Shown piece by piece: positions 21,320 to 33,144 of a stretch of 64,000 nt of DNA. The position numbers and the translations under genes are program-made. Below the pieces are notes generated by a model. The model was not told the DNA's origin. It worked only from the letters and a program-made list of their open reading frames with translations, and did not search any database. Within the stretch, counting starts at the first letter, position 1. Each line of letters starts with the position of its first letter. Source of the DNA: Elmis aenea. Lineage: Eukaryota > Arthropoda > Insecta > Coleoptera > Elmidae. The DNA lies in NCBI GenBank assembly GCA_947652605.1, contig OX393582.1:17426760-17490759 (forward strand), in the 5' to 3' direction.

Positions 21320-22818
21320 TACAGGGTGGTGCTTTTTTCGATGCTCACCATTGCTATCTTGGAAACGGTAAGAGATACAAGGTCAGTTAAATTAGAGAAA
21401 AGTTGCACATTTTTATGGCGTTTAAGAATCTGAAAAGAAATCCTGGATATTTTGATTCGTTTTTGATTTATTACAAAAAAACTGAAAAATGTGATTTTAG
21501 AAAAATATGATTATCTCCCCTACCATTGACGCTATTTCATTTAAACTTGGTAACTTTATGTTTTTGACCGTCCTGGGTTTGATGACGTCAACAGAAATGT
21601 TGTAAGCCTTCTAGATTTCAAGTTGCGATAGTTAACTTTTTTATTTCTTATGGCCGCCATATTGGACATTTGCACCATCAGACAGAAAAAAAAATTAGCT
21701 TTTCAGATTGGTAACCAACATACCTTTTTTCTTTCAAAAAACTTGTTGAATTTTTAAAATTTGTCTAAATAATTCATAAAATCGAGAATGCTCTGAAAAA
21801 CAATTGAAACTATGATATAAATAAAAGCTACAGAACATTTTATTGGTCTAATGATAACGAAATTAAGATTGTTGGAAACATATTTAGAAGATATGTTAGG
21901 CGAATTGCCATTATTAACAATTCAAAATCATCAGTAGTTTCAGCAAGAAGGAGCTGGTCCTCACAAGGCCCGCATTGTAAAAGGATATTAATTTAGATGT
22001 ACGCTTTCAAAATTCATGACTTGGTACGTTTGGTCCTGTCCATTGGCCTCCACGATCGCCATGTTTAACGCCTATGGATTACTTTTACATTGACGTAGTT
22101 GTTTATGCAATCCTAACGGAAAATATTGAACTTCTTCGCCGTAAAATCAAAAATGCTTTCGACTCTATATCGAGACAAACTATCCTAAAGGCAGTGGACG
22201 AAATGAATTTGAGGACTAACCACTACATCATACATAACGGCGCGCACTTTAAACAATTTAAATAATTATTTATCTGGTGTTTTAAATTTATTGTCATTTC
22301 GTTATTTTATTAGACCTATAAAATGTTGTGTCACTTTTATTTATATTATAATTTCAATTGTTTTTCAGAACATTTGCGATTTTATAGATTATTTATAAAA
22401 TTTTAAAAATTTCAACAAGTTTTTTGAAAGAAAAAAGGTATGTTGGTTACCCATCTGAAAATCTAATTTTTTTGTCTGTCTGATGGTGTAAAAATCCAAT
22501 ATGGCGGCCATAAGAAATAAAAAAGTTGACTACCGCAACTTGTAAATCTAGAAGGCTTAGAAAATTTCTGTTGACGTCATCAAACCCAGGACGGTCAAAA
22601 ACATACAGTTATCAAGTTTAAATGAAATAGCAACAATGGTAGGGGAGATAATCATATTTTTCTAAAATCACATTTTTCAGTTTTTTTGTAATCAATCAAA
22701 AATTTCAGATTCTTAATCGTCATAAAAATGTGCAACTTTTCTCTAATTTAACTGAACTTGTATCTCTTACCGTTTCCAAGATAGCAATGGTGAGCATCGA
22801 AAAAAGCATCACCCTGTA
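21320..22818 (+). mobile_element. Mariner-like element with about 530-bp inverted terminal arms
   Basis: The ends are TACAGGGTGGTGCTTTTTTC and the complement finishing CACCCTGTA, flanked by TA (21318-21319; 22819-22820). The arms are inverted copies for roughly 530 bp each (for example CCATTGCTATCTTGGAAACG near the left end, its complement near the right). The central 440 bp hold the transposase 3' part. It is inserted in the endonuclease fragment. Confidence 0.9.
21900..22265 (+). pseudogene. Decayed DD41D transposase 3' part
   Basis: The fragments are FQQEGAGPHKARIVKGY (the second catalytic Asp replaced by Glu), then WPPRSPCLTPMDYFYIDVVV with a frameshift, and a C-terminal stretch RRKIKNAFDSISRQTILKAV with GAHFKQF. 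The 22074-22265 part is open. The copy is inactive. Confidence 0.75.
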
Positions 22819-23062
22819 TAAGGTTCAACATTAAATTGGACGAAAATACTACACAAGTATACCGAAATCCAAGGGCCACGGACTGGAACATTTATAGGGA
22901 ACAGTTACAAGTGGAACTTGAAAACTGTTCACAGTCGGCCAATAACACGGCCGAATTGGAGATTATTTAGTTGGCCGACTTTTAATTGGTACGTGTGCGC
23001 GCTTTCATAAACACTCAAGCCATTTGCGAAGACGCAAACTGTCGGCCGATGAACGAAAACTT

Positions 23063-23097
23063 ATAATAATGATAATAATAATAATAATAAATAATAA
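23063..23097. repeat. AT-rich (AAT)n microsatellite
   Basis: Mostly uninterrupted ATA/AAT repeats. Confidence 0.9.
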
Positions 23098-23424
23098 AGC
23101 CTTTATTTTTCTTTTCTCAAACTTAACACATAAGTATACGAATATGAAGAAAATACGAATACGAGAAAATTGGAAGGAAAAAAAAAACAAATGGCGCCAA
23201 TTCAGTTTGTAGTTTAAAATAAAAATCTTAAACTACATTTCTGCTTTTCCATTGGAACCATTTATGATTCAAGATAAATTGTACAACTTAATTCCAGTGC
23301 TGTTACAATTTGATTTGAAAAAATATATTTATAATAGTAACAGATTAATTTTTACATTGCAGATTGAATAGCAGTGTATACATTTTTTGCTCGAATGAAT
23401 GAATGCTTAACTGTTTAAACTTAA

Positions 23425-24204
23425 TTGGAATTTCATTGTAAATTTTGTACAGCTGATACTGAAATGTACGACTGCTCAAGTCCGTCACTTTTTCATCATT
23501 CTGCAATGGAAGAAATTTCACATGCTAAAACTACCGACACTGCTGGAGCAGCATCTGTTGTTAAGAAGAAGATACCTGGTAAAGGCGCAAAACAAAAGCG
23601 TCACGACAATTTCAGACGTGCGAAAAACGCCGAAACTGACAATGCCATCATGGCCGGTATATTCTCTAGACTGAAGATAACTGATCCAACGGCTGTCTCA
23701 TCCCTGCCATTAGCAAAGGATAATCATCCGGTCATTGCACCTATCGGCTTTAGACATATTCCTGAATATGTTGATAGAGTCTGGGATACAATGGAAGCTA
23801 TTGGTACAAGGCCTTTCGGCCAGCTTAACACCCCCGAGAATAAAGACATCTTTAAGAAAGGTGTTCTCATCCTCTCTGAGGTGAAGGTTTGTTACGCTCA
23901 ACGAGCTCATCAAGACAAACCAGATGAAGACTTACCATCTAAGAAGCTATATAATTCTGAAGAGTTAAACGATTTTAATAACATGGCATCTATCTTACCA
24001 TATCCTCTTGCTATCATGCTCGAGTGTATTGGAAATTGCACTGATAGATCTCAAATTGTAACTCCTGTTCTCGCTGTCATTGAAGAGAATGATTATATTG
24101 CAGCTTCTGGGGCTATTACCTATGCACCTAGGCAATTGCTACCCCTTTTAAGACTTCTACGAGCTGGAGTACCCGTTAATGGTGACAAAGCAGTCGGAAC
24201 TTAA
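23425..24204 (+). CDS. Unrecognised 259-codon ORF, possibly virus-derived
   Basis: An intact frame of 259 codons stands in a region where nearly every other frame is broken. The likely start is the second ATG at 23506 (MEEISHAK), because the first 27 codons look like translated leader. Residues about 45-70 are strongly basic (KKKIPGKGAKQKRHD, FRRAK). The rest is a globular, helix-rich sequence with YVDRVWDTMEAIGTRPFGQL and LPYPLAIMLECIG. There is no transposase, RT, zinc finger or protease motif. A basic N-terminal arm followed by a compact domain fits a capsid or nucleocapsid protein of an RNA virus, such as a partiti-like virus. That is only a guess from shape. Just after 24180 a second frame, shared with the short duplicate, continues protein-like sequence, so a frameshift may have cut off the original C-terminus. 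A domesticated host gene is the alternative. Confidence 0.5.
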   Translation: MEFHCKFCTADTEMYDCSSPSLFHHSAMEEISHAKTTDTAGAASVVKKKIPGKGAKQKRHDNFRRAKNAETDNAIMAGIFSRLKITDPTAVSSLPLAKDNHPVIAPIGFRHIPEYVDRVWDTMEAIGTRPFGQLNTPENKDIFKKGVLILSEVKVCYAQRAHQDKPDEDLPSKKLYNSEELNDFNNMASILPYPLAIMLECIGNCTDRSQIVTPVLAVIEENDYIAASGAITYAPRQLLPLLRLLRAGVPVNGDKAVGT

Positions 24205-24402
24205 TTTGGAACGATCCGAAAAAGAAGATTTGCAAGATGAACTACGAGCTCAGTCTGTAGTGTGCGGTGACTCTTACGCAGTGCAATTATACCGACACTA
24301 CGCAAATCACAATCATGTGTGGAACGTAATGGACAACTACTGTTTGAACAGATATTATAAAAGCAATATTTATTCTTTCGTAATTAGGATTATTATACAT
24401 TC

Positions 24403-24749
24403 ACAAATGTTTTTTTTTTGAATACTTATCTACTGTTATTTTATGTTAAGTAGTTAGTTATCTTATAAGAATATTAGTCACAAAATATTTATTCCTTGAG
24501 TTATTTATTTTAACAAATATAATTAGTCACGTGTCAAAGGTAAAAAAACACACTTAACTATTTGATTCAAAGCCAACTTCTCCGTTCCGAGTTGTTAATG
24601 TAATTAGATATAACACGTGATATATCTTTCGAGATTGTGCTAATAAAAATCGTTTTTTATCACCTTTATTTATAGTTAACTAAATTGGGGGTCTTCGAAT
24701 TTTTGTTTATAAACGGGGGCCCGCAGAATTAAGTTTAAGAATAGTAGTA
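24403..24749. other. Non-coding stretch
   Basis: AT-rich, nothing recognised. Confidence 0.4.
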
Positions 24750-24990
24750 AGGTATGTTCGCCATATAAGGCCCGGATCCAAATAAGGCCCACCCCCCTAT
24801 TACGGTAATAATATTAATTACATACATTTGCGAACATATCATTTTGGTAACCGAACGCCATCTAGTGGTGGTTGTTCGTACTACATTGATACAAGGTACT
24901 CCATCTCGAGTTTAAAGGTTAGATTGTACTTTTTTAGTGACGCCAGCAAGCCAGTTGTAATTTAAAGGTATGTGCATTTTTACGATTTTG

Positions 24991-25258
24991 TATGCTTACA
25001 ATATACTTCTACTATTTTTACCTAACTTTACATAACTTTCAAGCTAAGTGTAATACCATTAATGTGTATCAATAGCTTTTATTGTTGTTTATTAATAAAT
25101 TGAATGTAAAAGACAACACGTGCTTATGCTTACAATATACTTCTACTATTTTTACTTAACTTTACATAACTTTCAAGCTAAGTGTAATACCATTAATGTG
25201 TATCAATAGCTTTTATTGTTGTTTATTAATAAATTGAATGTAAAAGACAACACGTGCT
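24991..25258. repeat. Tandem duplication, 134-bp unit
   Basis: The block starting TATGCTTACAATATACTTCT at 24991 is repeated at 25125 with about one mismatch. The near identity points to a recent duplication inside the element. Confidence 0.9.
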
Positions 25259-25476
25259 AAAATTGTATGTGTCCTAATAAAGCCCGGGCGGGTCTTATTT
25301 AGAACACCTTTCAGAATTTGCATTTGTGATCACTACAAAGGACAACTTTATTAAATTTAATGACTGCGAGCTTAACGCGTAGGTACTAAAATTATTTTTC
25401 AATTCCAATTATCAATAATTGTATTTTAGATAATTTGTTGACAAAACTGACTCCCAAAAAGGGGCTTGTGGAGTGA

Positions 25477-25611
25477 AATATAACTGCAAGAAGTGTGATT
25501 AGGGATGGTACCTCAGTAAGATCTGCAGCCAATCAGTTCAATATTCCACGCAGAACTTTAAGGAATCACGTTATGAGTGGTACCACAGAAAAAACAAGGC
25601 ATGGACATTAA
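25477..25611 (+). pseudogene. Psq-type helix-turn-helix of a pogo-like transposase
   Basis: The frame reads ITARSVIRDGTSVRSAANQF followed by NIPRRTLRNHV, the classic pattern of alternating helix and IPR-TLR turn of HTH_psq. It corresponds to residues 15-50 of the intact transposase at 54895. It ends at a TAA after 45 codons. Confidence 0.7.
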
Positions 25612-25822
25612 CAATACTATGTTCTTAATAAGGCCCATAACGCACTATCATTTATTATTTCTTTAGCGAATTTAAACAATATTTTTGCTAAATTCTAATA
25701 ATTGCTGTTCAACCAAAACATGTAACAGTATTTTCTCCAATTTCTTCAAATATTTTGTTCAACAACAAACAGCAGTATTAATTAATTATTGTTTAAGTGG
25801 GCCTTATTTGGTGAACTTACCT

Positions 25823-27203
25823 TAGTAGTAGTTTCAAATAGTACATGCAACAGGCACAATTTTTTAATTAACCTTTCCCTAAAAATTACTACTACAAATC
25901 CTTAACGGACGGCGGGTTAACCACCGGAATGCACCATGTGGGGGAGGAAATTCGCTTAATCTCAGGGTGTGGAAAATTTTTTCTTACTCACACCCACACG
26001 CATACTCTTCGAAGCAGCAACTCGGGTGCAAACATTTTACAAAGTAATTTAAATATTGAATTAAATTTCAATAAAATAAACAAGCACAAACATTAAAAAA
26101 AAACTCAACTAGAACGAAATGTTTCTAATTCTTATTAAACATTATTTCCAACACGATGTTAGCAAAAAAAATGAAACAGGATTTATACAATACATTAATA
26201 ATCATGTACCTTAAATATTTTTCTATTCGATTATAGAGTGAGAGTAAAAATTAAACAAAAGGTTCTTATTTTGTTTTAGCACTGAATGCTAAAACATCTT
26301 GGTTAAAATTAAATAAAACTGTATGTCACTGTATACATTTCTATTTTAAGTTCACCCACTCTATAACTGAAAAAACATCTCCAATAACTAACTGAGAAAT
26401 GAAAAACTAGGTAAGAAAGATGTAAAATTCAGCAATTAATTAAATTCTACATTCTTTAGAGCAACTACAGATGTTACACCAAAAATGCCTTAAGAAGAGA
26501 TCTCATCACTGGAAGAGATCTCATCATGATATTGATCTAATAACTAGATAGCCAGCACATTAGCTAAAATACATATTAAAAAAAAAAAAACAAAAAAAAA
26601 AACATAATACATAACCTTAATTAAGTCGTTGGTGCACATGACCGTTGTGATGCCGGCGAAGAGATATCGTTTCTATGGGTTGGTTTGAGGAAAAGCTACG
26701 TCTGTGAACGTGACAGTTGTCGAAGGCCCCCAACTTGTAGGAACACCATGCCAGATCACGTGGGATTGTTTACCCGGTGTTTCCGGGTATTTTCGTTATA
26801 CTTTTAGCAATTTCGAAAATGCACACTCGGTTTCGTACTCTCAATTTGCACGTTATACTTGCTATTAGTTCCGGGTCATTTTGATCGGCAAAATGCTGAA
26901 TTACATACGTTGCACTTTTGTACGGTAACCGAGCTTATTACATATTGCAAGCTCATTTATTGCGTTATTCGCTAAACACACTGTTAACCACTAGGTAAAT
27001 TTTTCATACGCATATACAATGGTTATCGAGGCACTTCTCTGTACGAAATATCTGACGCACAATTTAGCAAATAATTCTAATTTGCAAGTCACCAACCGCC
27101 TAGCCTACCGTGTGTACAGCAACCACCATCATGGCCGCGCTCTAACCCGCTCCCTCGTTACTGCCAACCTTTTCTTACTCGCAACTAAAAATACCCCAGA
27201 TAG
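25823..27203. other. Non-coding stretch, insertion context of a hAT element
   Basis: AT-rich to 26600, then a GC-richer 600 bp without a convincing reading frame. The frame open at 27019-27258 runs into the hAT element and shows no family. Confidence 0.35.
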
Positions 27204-27836
27204 CAGTGGCGTGCAGTCCATGAATGCGTTGGATGCGGCGCATCACTTAAAATTTTGAAATATTTCATACATTAATTTAACATATAATTTGTTTTTCTAA
27301 AATTAATTTGTAAAGAGTAATTGTTCAACTATTAAGTCCATAAAATCTTACATTTTAAAGTTAAGGGGAAAAAAACTTATAATATTTCCCATTTGTATGA
27401 CTGCCTCATTTAAAGGCCGTGAATGCGGTGTAGCGCTCCGCATCTAGGGCTTGACTAGTAGCATCAGAGATATAGAAGTTAACGCATGCGTATTAAGTAT
27501 CAGTTGATGAAGCTATAATACTAGCTGTAGATGCTGTTTTCAAAACATTTAAAAACGCATTCACCGAACACCGGTAATGCGGTAGTATTGTGTTCGCGCT
27601 TAGCGTTTATTGTTGGATACGATTTAATTAAACATGAATGCAACATGCAACTGCATGGTGGAGAGTTTGTTAAAACAGTCATAGCTCTTAAATTTTCAGT
27701 CTGTAAAAGAAAAGTCTTTTTATATTAATAAGTTGCAAAGCTCGAGTATATTAATTTTATTATTTTATTTTTTAAATTATCGGTTACAGTTTTGTTTAGC
27801 TTTGTTAAAAATATGAGAGTTTCTCTCGTAGTAATG

Positions 27837-29051
27837 TACAGGGTGGACCAAATTCGAATGTTTTACGGGGTATCTCGGTTACCGTAATAGATAGCGAAAA
27901 TCTGATTTCGGTCTCTTTGGCTATTTTTTGAGAAAATAACGCCTATGCAATCAGATTTTTTCTATCGGATTCCATTTTGGCACTACAGACGAAAAATGAA
28001 ATTTCATCATTTTTGAAAATTTGCTGTAACTTCTTTATTTATTAAATTAGAACAAAATGTTATAGAGGTTTTTTATACAGATTTTTATGCTTAATTTAAA
28101 AACAAAAGTAATTTTTTCTTAGCCTCCTTGACTTTCGAGATATGGAGTAAACTTACATTTTTTTAATGGAAACCCTAGTTGGCCATGACTTTATGTGAAA
28201 GAGTATTTTTTTAGCTTTTTAAAAATATATAGTTTTATATATTTCTTCCAAAAAATAGCCAAGATATAGCCAATTTTGTAAAAATTCGATCATCAAAGTT
28301 AGCCATGATTTCGTAAACAAGTGATGTTTGCAATTATTAAACAACTGAACGTCATTTAGAAGTATTTTTTTTAACTTTTAAGCAAATCCGTGTATTATTT
28401 TGTATTTTATAACTGTTTATTGTGGTATTGTGAACATGGCTAAATTTGAACTCATTGAAAAGTTTAATATGTTAGAATATTACTTTGTAAGTGATAAAAA
28501 CGTAGCGGTTGTTTCAGGATTTACTTGGCAATGACGTTTAGTTGTTTAATAATTGCAAACATCACTTGTTTACGAAATCATGGCTAACTTTGATGATCGA
28601 ATTTTTACAAAATTGGCCATATCTTGGTTATTTTTTGCAAAAAATATATAAAACTATATATTTTTGAAAAGCTAAAAAAATACTCTTTCACATAAAGTCA
28701 TGGCCAACTAGGGTTTCCATTTAAAAAAATGTAAGTTTACTCCATATCTCGAAAGTCAAGGAGGCTAAGAAAAAATTACTTTTGTTTTTAAATTAAGCAT
28801 AAAAATCTGTATAAAAAACCTCTATAACATTTTGTTCTAATTTAATAAATAAAGAAGTTACAGCAAACTTTCAAAAATGATGAAGTTTCATTTTTCGTCT
28901 GTAGTGCCAAAATGGAATCCGATAGAAAAAATCTGATTGTATAGGTGTTATTTTCTCAAAAAAATAGCCCAAGAGACCGAAATCAGATTTTCGCTATCTA
29001 TTACGGTAACCGAGATACCCCGTAAAACATTCGAATTTGGTCCACCCTGTA
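27837..29051. mobile_element. 1.2-kb palindromic mariner-like element
   Basis: TACAGGGTGGACCAAATTCG at the left and its complement at the right start two arms of about 520 bp that are nearly perfect inverted copies (to about 28355 and from about 28525). Only about 170 bp separates them. Since the flanks read G-TACAGGG and CCCTGTA-C, the TA target may be the first and last two bases. It lies inside the hAT element. Confidence 0.9.
28436..28534 (+). pseudogene. N-terminal remnant of a mariner-like transposase in the palindrome loop
   Basis: An ATG opens MAKFELIEKFNMLEYYFVSD followed by KNVAVV and a stop 33 codons in. It resembles the start of DD41D transposases (an N-terminal helix with EKF-M-E-Y and KN-A). 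The rest is missing. Confidence 0.5.
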
Positions 29052-29308
29052 CATAATGAATGATAACAGATTAGTAAGAAGTTGCATTTTTTTTTTATAT
29101 TAAAACTTTTTCTGATTACTACAAGTTATTAGTAGTACAAGTCAATAATAATAATAATAATACGTTTTCATGATATTTTACGGGATTTAAGTATGTACCT
29201 ATATGTGGGTGATGAACATTTGAGTATATTTATAAGGAAAAACAATTTTTTTTAGATATTCGACAGCATCCCTTACAGTAAAACCCACCGCACGCCACTG
29301 CCAGATAG

Positions 29309-31550
29309 TGCACCCCGAATGTCACTCAGTTAAAAAAGAAAAACTCAAAAACATCTAAAATTAAAATACAGCAGAATGCACCTGTTACATACACCCTTAG
29401 TATTCACATGGTAAGAAGAAGCAACTTTTAATACAACTACACTATTTCGAAAACTTTAAGACCCCAACCTATTTTTTTTCAAGTGCTGAGATCTGCATCA
29501 TTAAGTTTGATTATGTTAACCGTGTCTAAAAAACGTTGTTGTCATTTCAGTTGACATTTAGGTTACTTCATTTGGCTTTAAAATGTAAAAAAACTGTTTT
29601 TTTTGACAAAATGTCAATTTCTTAAAACCGTTTTTTTTAATTACAGCATTTATTTACATTACAAAAAACAGGAACAACAAATATTTTGTTTTAAATTGTA
29701 ATCTTTTATTTAATTTGAGTAATTGAAGTAGCTAACGTGCAAGACACTTACTTTTCTTTAAACAAATATAATATAAAAAGGGTTCCGTCACATGTGAAAC
29801 GTTTGACGGCAGCAAAAAATAAATTAGAAACAAGAAACTTGCATATCGATTTTTCAAAAGCTCTTATAAAGTTCACCATCTGACGTTTTTAATAAAGCTA
29901 GAGAAGCTTAAAGTTTGATCTACAAAGCAGTATGCCAGTGCACGGAAATATTTTCAAATAACAGGGTATAAGATAAACATGCTGAACCAGTCTCATAAAT
30001 AAAATGTTTACATTTATAAACAGTTTTTAACTCAAATGAACAACTTTGGTAATCTTAAAAAACTCGATAAAAAAGTCTTAAATAAGGTACCAAAACAATT
30101 TTAAAGCTAATTCAAAATTTCAGAACTTTGGAAGAAAAATCGAGTTTAACCAATTTTGAATCTCGCGCCAAAATTTGATCTGGGCATAATATGTAAACCA
30201 CAAAACCCATCTATTAAGAATGCTACACATTATACACGTCGTATGGTGTTTGGTGTTTACAGACAGACAATCGTTTTATGTGCAATTTTCAGTGTCACTT
30301 CAGTTTAATATGCTATAACACTGATAAATGACTGTTTGGCAATCACGAAGTATAGTTCATCACGGTGCGTTCACAAGTGGCTCTAAAGAACATATGTAAA
30401 GGTAAATGTTTATTGCTTAAAAATAAAGCTTTTACAGACCTCTAACCTGACCCTCTTTTACCGACAAAATAATGAATGACGGTCGTGAGAAAGGACACGT
30501 GTGTGTACAGTGTACAAATATTGGGAATCAAGATTCTGTATGTAAGTGTTACTTCGTTTTACTTAATATCTAAATATATTTTGTAAAATAATATGATCGT
30601 TCATAGTAAAATTTTGTAGAGATATCAAATTTAGGGTTAGCAAACGTCCTACAATTTATCATTCGGTCTTCCGTCCTACCACCTTCGAACAAAAATTGAA
30701 AATGTCCTACTTTGCAGATTTTTGTTTAAAATGTGTATGATTTTTAACAAAAAAGAAATAAAAAGAATATTTGCTCAAAAGTACACGTTCTCATCAATTC
30801 AAAGAATGTTTAATTAAATTTAATGTTTTTTTTTTAAATTACGCGCGTTGAAATGTCAGTTTTCAGATCGTACACTTTTTGTAGGTTAGGAACAGTGCTT
30901 TTTGTTTTAAAAACACAAAATCCCTAGCTTCTGTAGAAATCCGACATTGCGTTTTGGCCAGTTCCCATATATTATTCGAAAGTTACTTTTTTTTATAAAT
31001 TCGGAATATAAACCGTTTACGTTTCGACAAGAAAATGTATTCAAATGTCAAGCTGACACTTGCTTACATTTTGGCACTTGTTTTGCATCAGCCTACTTCG
31101 GTGCATACAAATGTAATTAAATGGCTACTTTTTTGAAAAGTATTGAATATCTCAACTACGGGATTTAGACATAGGACACCCCTCATAAAAATTGAAGCGG
31201 AGAAAAAAAGCTATCGAATAGTAAAATAAAACAAGCGTGTTTACATTTGAAAAAAAAATGAGTCATGTCACTTTGAAGTTTGGAAAGTTTGGCATTTTTT
31301 TTTAACACCCTGTGTCAATAAATTTAAATTTTTTCTTATTACAATGTTGCTCCCTAATTGGACTAACATTATTGCTAAAACTTATTTCTTAACTTCAAAA
31401 AACGAGGTCGCTACGATTTTTTAAAGTTAAACCTGCTTATGTAAGATTTTTCGGAAAAAAATTAATAAGTTGGCAACACTGGCACAAAATCAAAAAATAA
31501 ACAGAGATTCATGTAGAGGTTAAAAAATGACATCCGAAGACCTAAAAATA
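29309..31550. other. AT-rich non-coding stretch
   Basis: No supported gene. A solitary mariner-like end, ACACCCTGTGTCA, occurs near 31306. Confidence 0.4.
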
Positions 31551-31614
31551 TACAGGGTGTTCCATTTAAAAAAATCTATATTTTTGTTATAGCGCAAAAA
31601 TGGGACACCCTGTA
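31551..31614. mobile_element. 64-bp double-ended mariner mini-element
   Basis: TACAGGGTGTTCCATTT at one end and GGGACACCCTGTA at the other, flanked by TA on both sides (31549-31550; 31615-31616). It has the same length as the units at 51774-51837 and 57823-57886. Confidence 0.7.
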
Positions 31615-33144
31615 TAGCTGAAAATAATATTACGACGTAGATCTTTTCAAACCAATCATTTTATGTATTTAAGTTTTTTCTATCTCCTACGGACGGGGCG
31701 CTATGAAAGCCAGACGCACTAATAAGAGACCCTGTATATATTATGTATTTATGTTATTCGCTAAAAATGTATTTTATATTTAAAAGAATTTATATATAAA
31801 CTGAATTAAAACGATCGATTTGGATTTTTGCAATGAGATGCAGCTTGTCTTATTGTGCGCTAGCCTTAAGAGTTGTAGACAAAAAATTGAATAAACATAC
31901 TAAAATTTAATCATGCATTTGAGAATGAAAACTATTACTTGATAATAATTTATTCAAACTATGTGTCACAACTATCTAAAAATGGTATTCGAAAATTGTG
32001 CGACTTAATGTAAGAATTTCTACGACCCTTATAGATTTTTTCAAAAGTATAGAAATAGAACACAAGCACTAATTCAAATCTTATGTTTCGGGGGGGTTGA
32101 ACGAGTTATGCATTAAACAGACAGGCCGCGACATAGAAAAGCTATAAAACACTCCAACATAAAAGGGTGACGTGCTGTTGCATGTCAAGTTCGGTGTAGC
32201 ACACAGCCTGTTTCACAGTGAAAATCGACGATGTTTGAGAATTAAAAGGAACTCGTTGTGGGGTTGCTACAAACATGAAACACGAGTTATAACAGTTTGC
32301 CTCGCAAGGGTAAAACAAAAAATTCGCCAGCTGTAATGCGGCTCGCCGTAATTTAGTGATAAAAAATGTGTTACCCGACGTGTTTTGCTAACGAACATGA
32401 TCGACATGGTTCATATCGTATTTATACTGCTCCAGCAAAACATCAATGTTTTTTGTTTGAGAACTTTAAAGAGCCTTTACAGCATTTAGCAATGATTAAC
32501 GAACGAACGCTAAACGATGAATGTTAATACTTATTAATTAGGTAAATGAATTAAACATTTTATAAAATTTGTGAAAACCGAAACTATAGTTAACTATAGT
32601 TAACTTCAGAATCTAAGTTTTATCTAAAATATCTGTCTTTCTTTCCATTATCAATCTTCATGTGTGCTTTGTAAAAAAAATATTAAAAAGTCGAAACCAA
32701 ATCTGGAGATATGTCAAAGATACAAATTAAAACTGGAAACTTAAGCTCAAAATGCATAAAAATGGTAGATGCAACTACGTCGCCAGGACTACCTGAAACA
32801 TTAAATACTGTGCGAGAAAAAATGGACAGACATTTATTTCCGGCGACTTTTAAAAAAAAATTGTTTTTAGATGTAGCTGTTTATACGATTAAAAAGGTAC
32901 TCAAAAAAAACGGTGACGGTTGCATCAACAAAGCTCTTTTTGATAAAAGAGCAGCTTAAACGAAAACGAGCACCGCTTAAAAGGTTTTCAATGAGATCGA
33001 ATTTCTAAAAAAAAAATAGGCATTGTGCATCACATGCGATCACATTATTTAAACCATAACATTTTTCGATAAACGTCTGAAACTTTATCAGATTTTGACC
33101 TAAACCTCTCAGTTTGCATGTCTTACAACACTGTGCATCACATA
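31615..33144. other. AT-rich non-coding stretch
   Basis: No gene recognised. An ACCCTGTATATA end lies at 31729, and an 11-bp tandem (CTATAGTTAAC twice) lies near 32585. An 82-codon frame at 32711-32959 has no recognisable motif. Confidence 0.35.

Larger units (their letters stand above)
20736..22960 (+). pseudogene. Endonuclease domain of a Jockey/R1-like retrotransposon, split by a mariner
   Basis: Before the insertion the frame includes ARDLV-type decayed blocks, then LIGCDANAHHIVWGSTGTNK, EFLITNNLQIANRGNEPTFV and PSLSDHRY. These are the DANAH and SDH motifs of the APE-like endonuclease. After the mariner insertion (21320-22818) the frame resumes with FNIKLDE, then RNPRATDWNIYREQLQVELE. 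Removing the mariner therefore restores the family order. The fragment starts and stops abruptly at the two copies of the duplicated segment. A 49-bp hairpin is inserted at 20952. Confidence 0.8.
22961..24402 (+). repeat. Duplicated segment, long copy
   Basis: This is the full version of the segment whose deleted copy lies at 20419-20735. It comprises the GTCGGCCGA-type 5' block, an (AAT)n microsatellite, 0.3 kb of AT-rich sequence, the 259-codon ORF, and the 3' block shared with the short copy. Confidence 0.8.
24750..25822 (+). mobile_element. Pogo-like element, internally deleted
   Basis: The ends are AGGTATGTTCGCCATATAAG and the complement of AGGTAAGTTCACCAAATAAG, flanked by TA (24748-24749; 25823-25824). 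The word AATAAGGCCC or its complement recurs near both ends and internally (24767, 24781, near 25276, 25629 and 25802). A psq-type helix-turn-helix fragment of the transposase remains. The catalytic part is gone. Confidence 0.75.
27204..29300. mobile_element. Non-autonomous hAT element carrying a mariner palindrome
   Basis: The termini CAGTGGCGTGC and GCACGCCACTG are flanked by the 8-bp duplication CCAGATAG (27196-27203; 29301-29308). Without the nested 1.2-kb palindrome about 0.88 kb remains, with no transposase. Confidence 0.9.

Noticed and set aside
32711..32959. 82-codon frame
   Set aside because: No motif, no splice context, and AT-rich surroundings; chance is likely.
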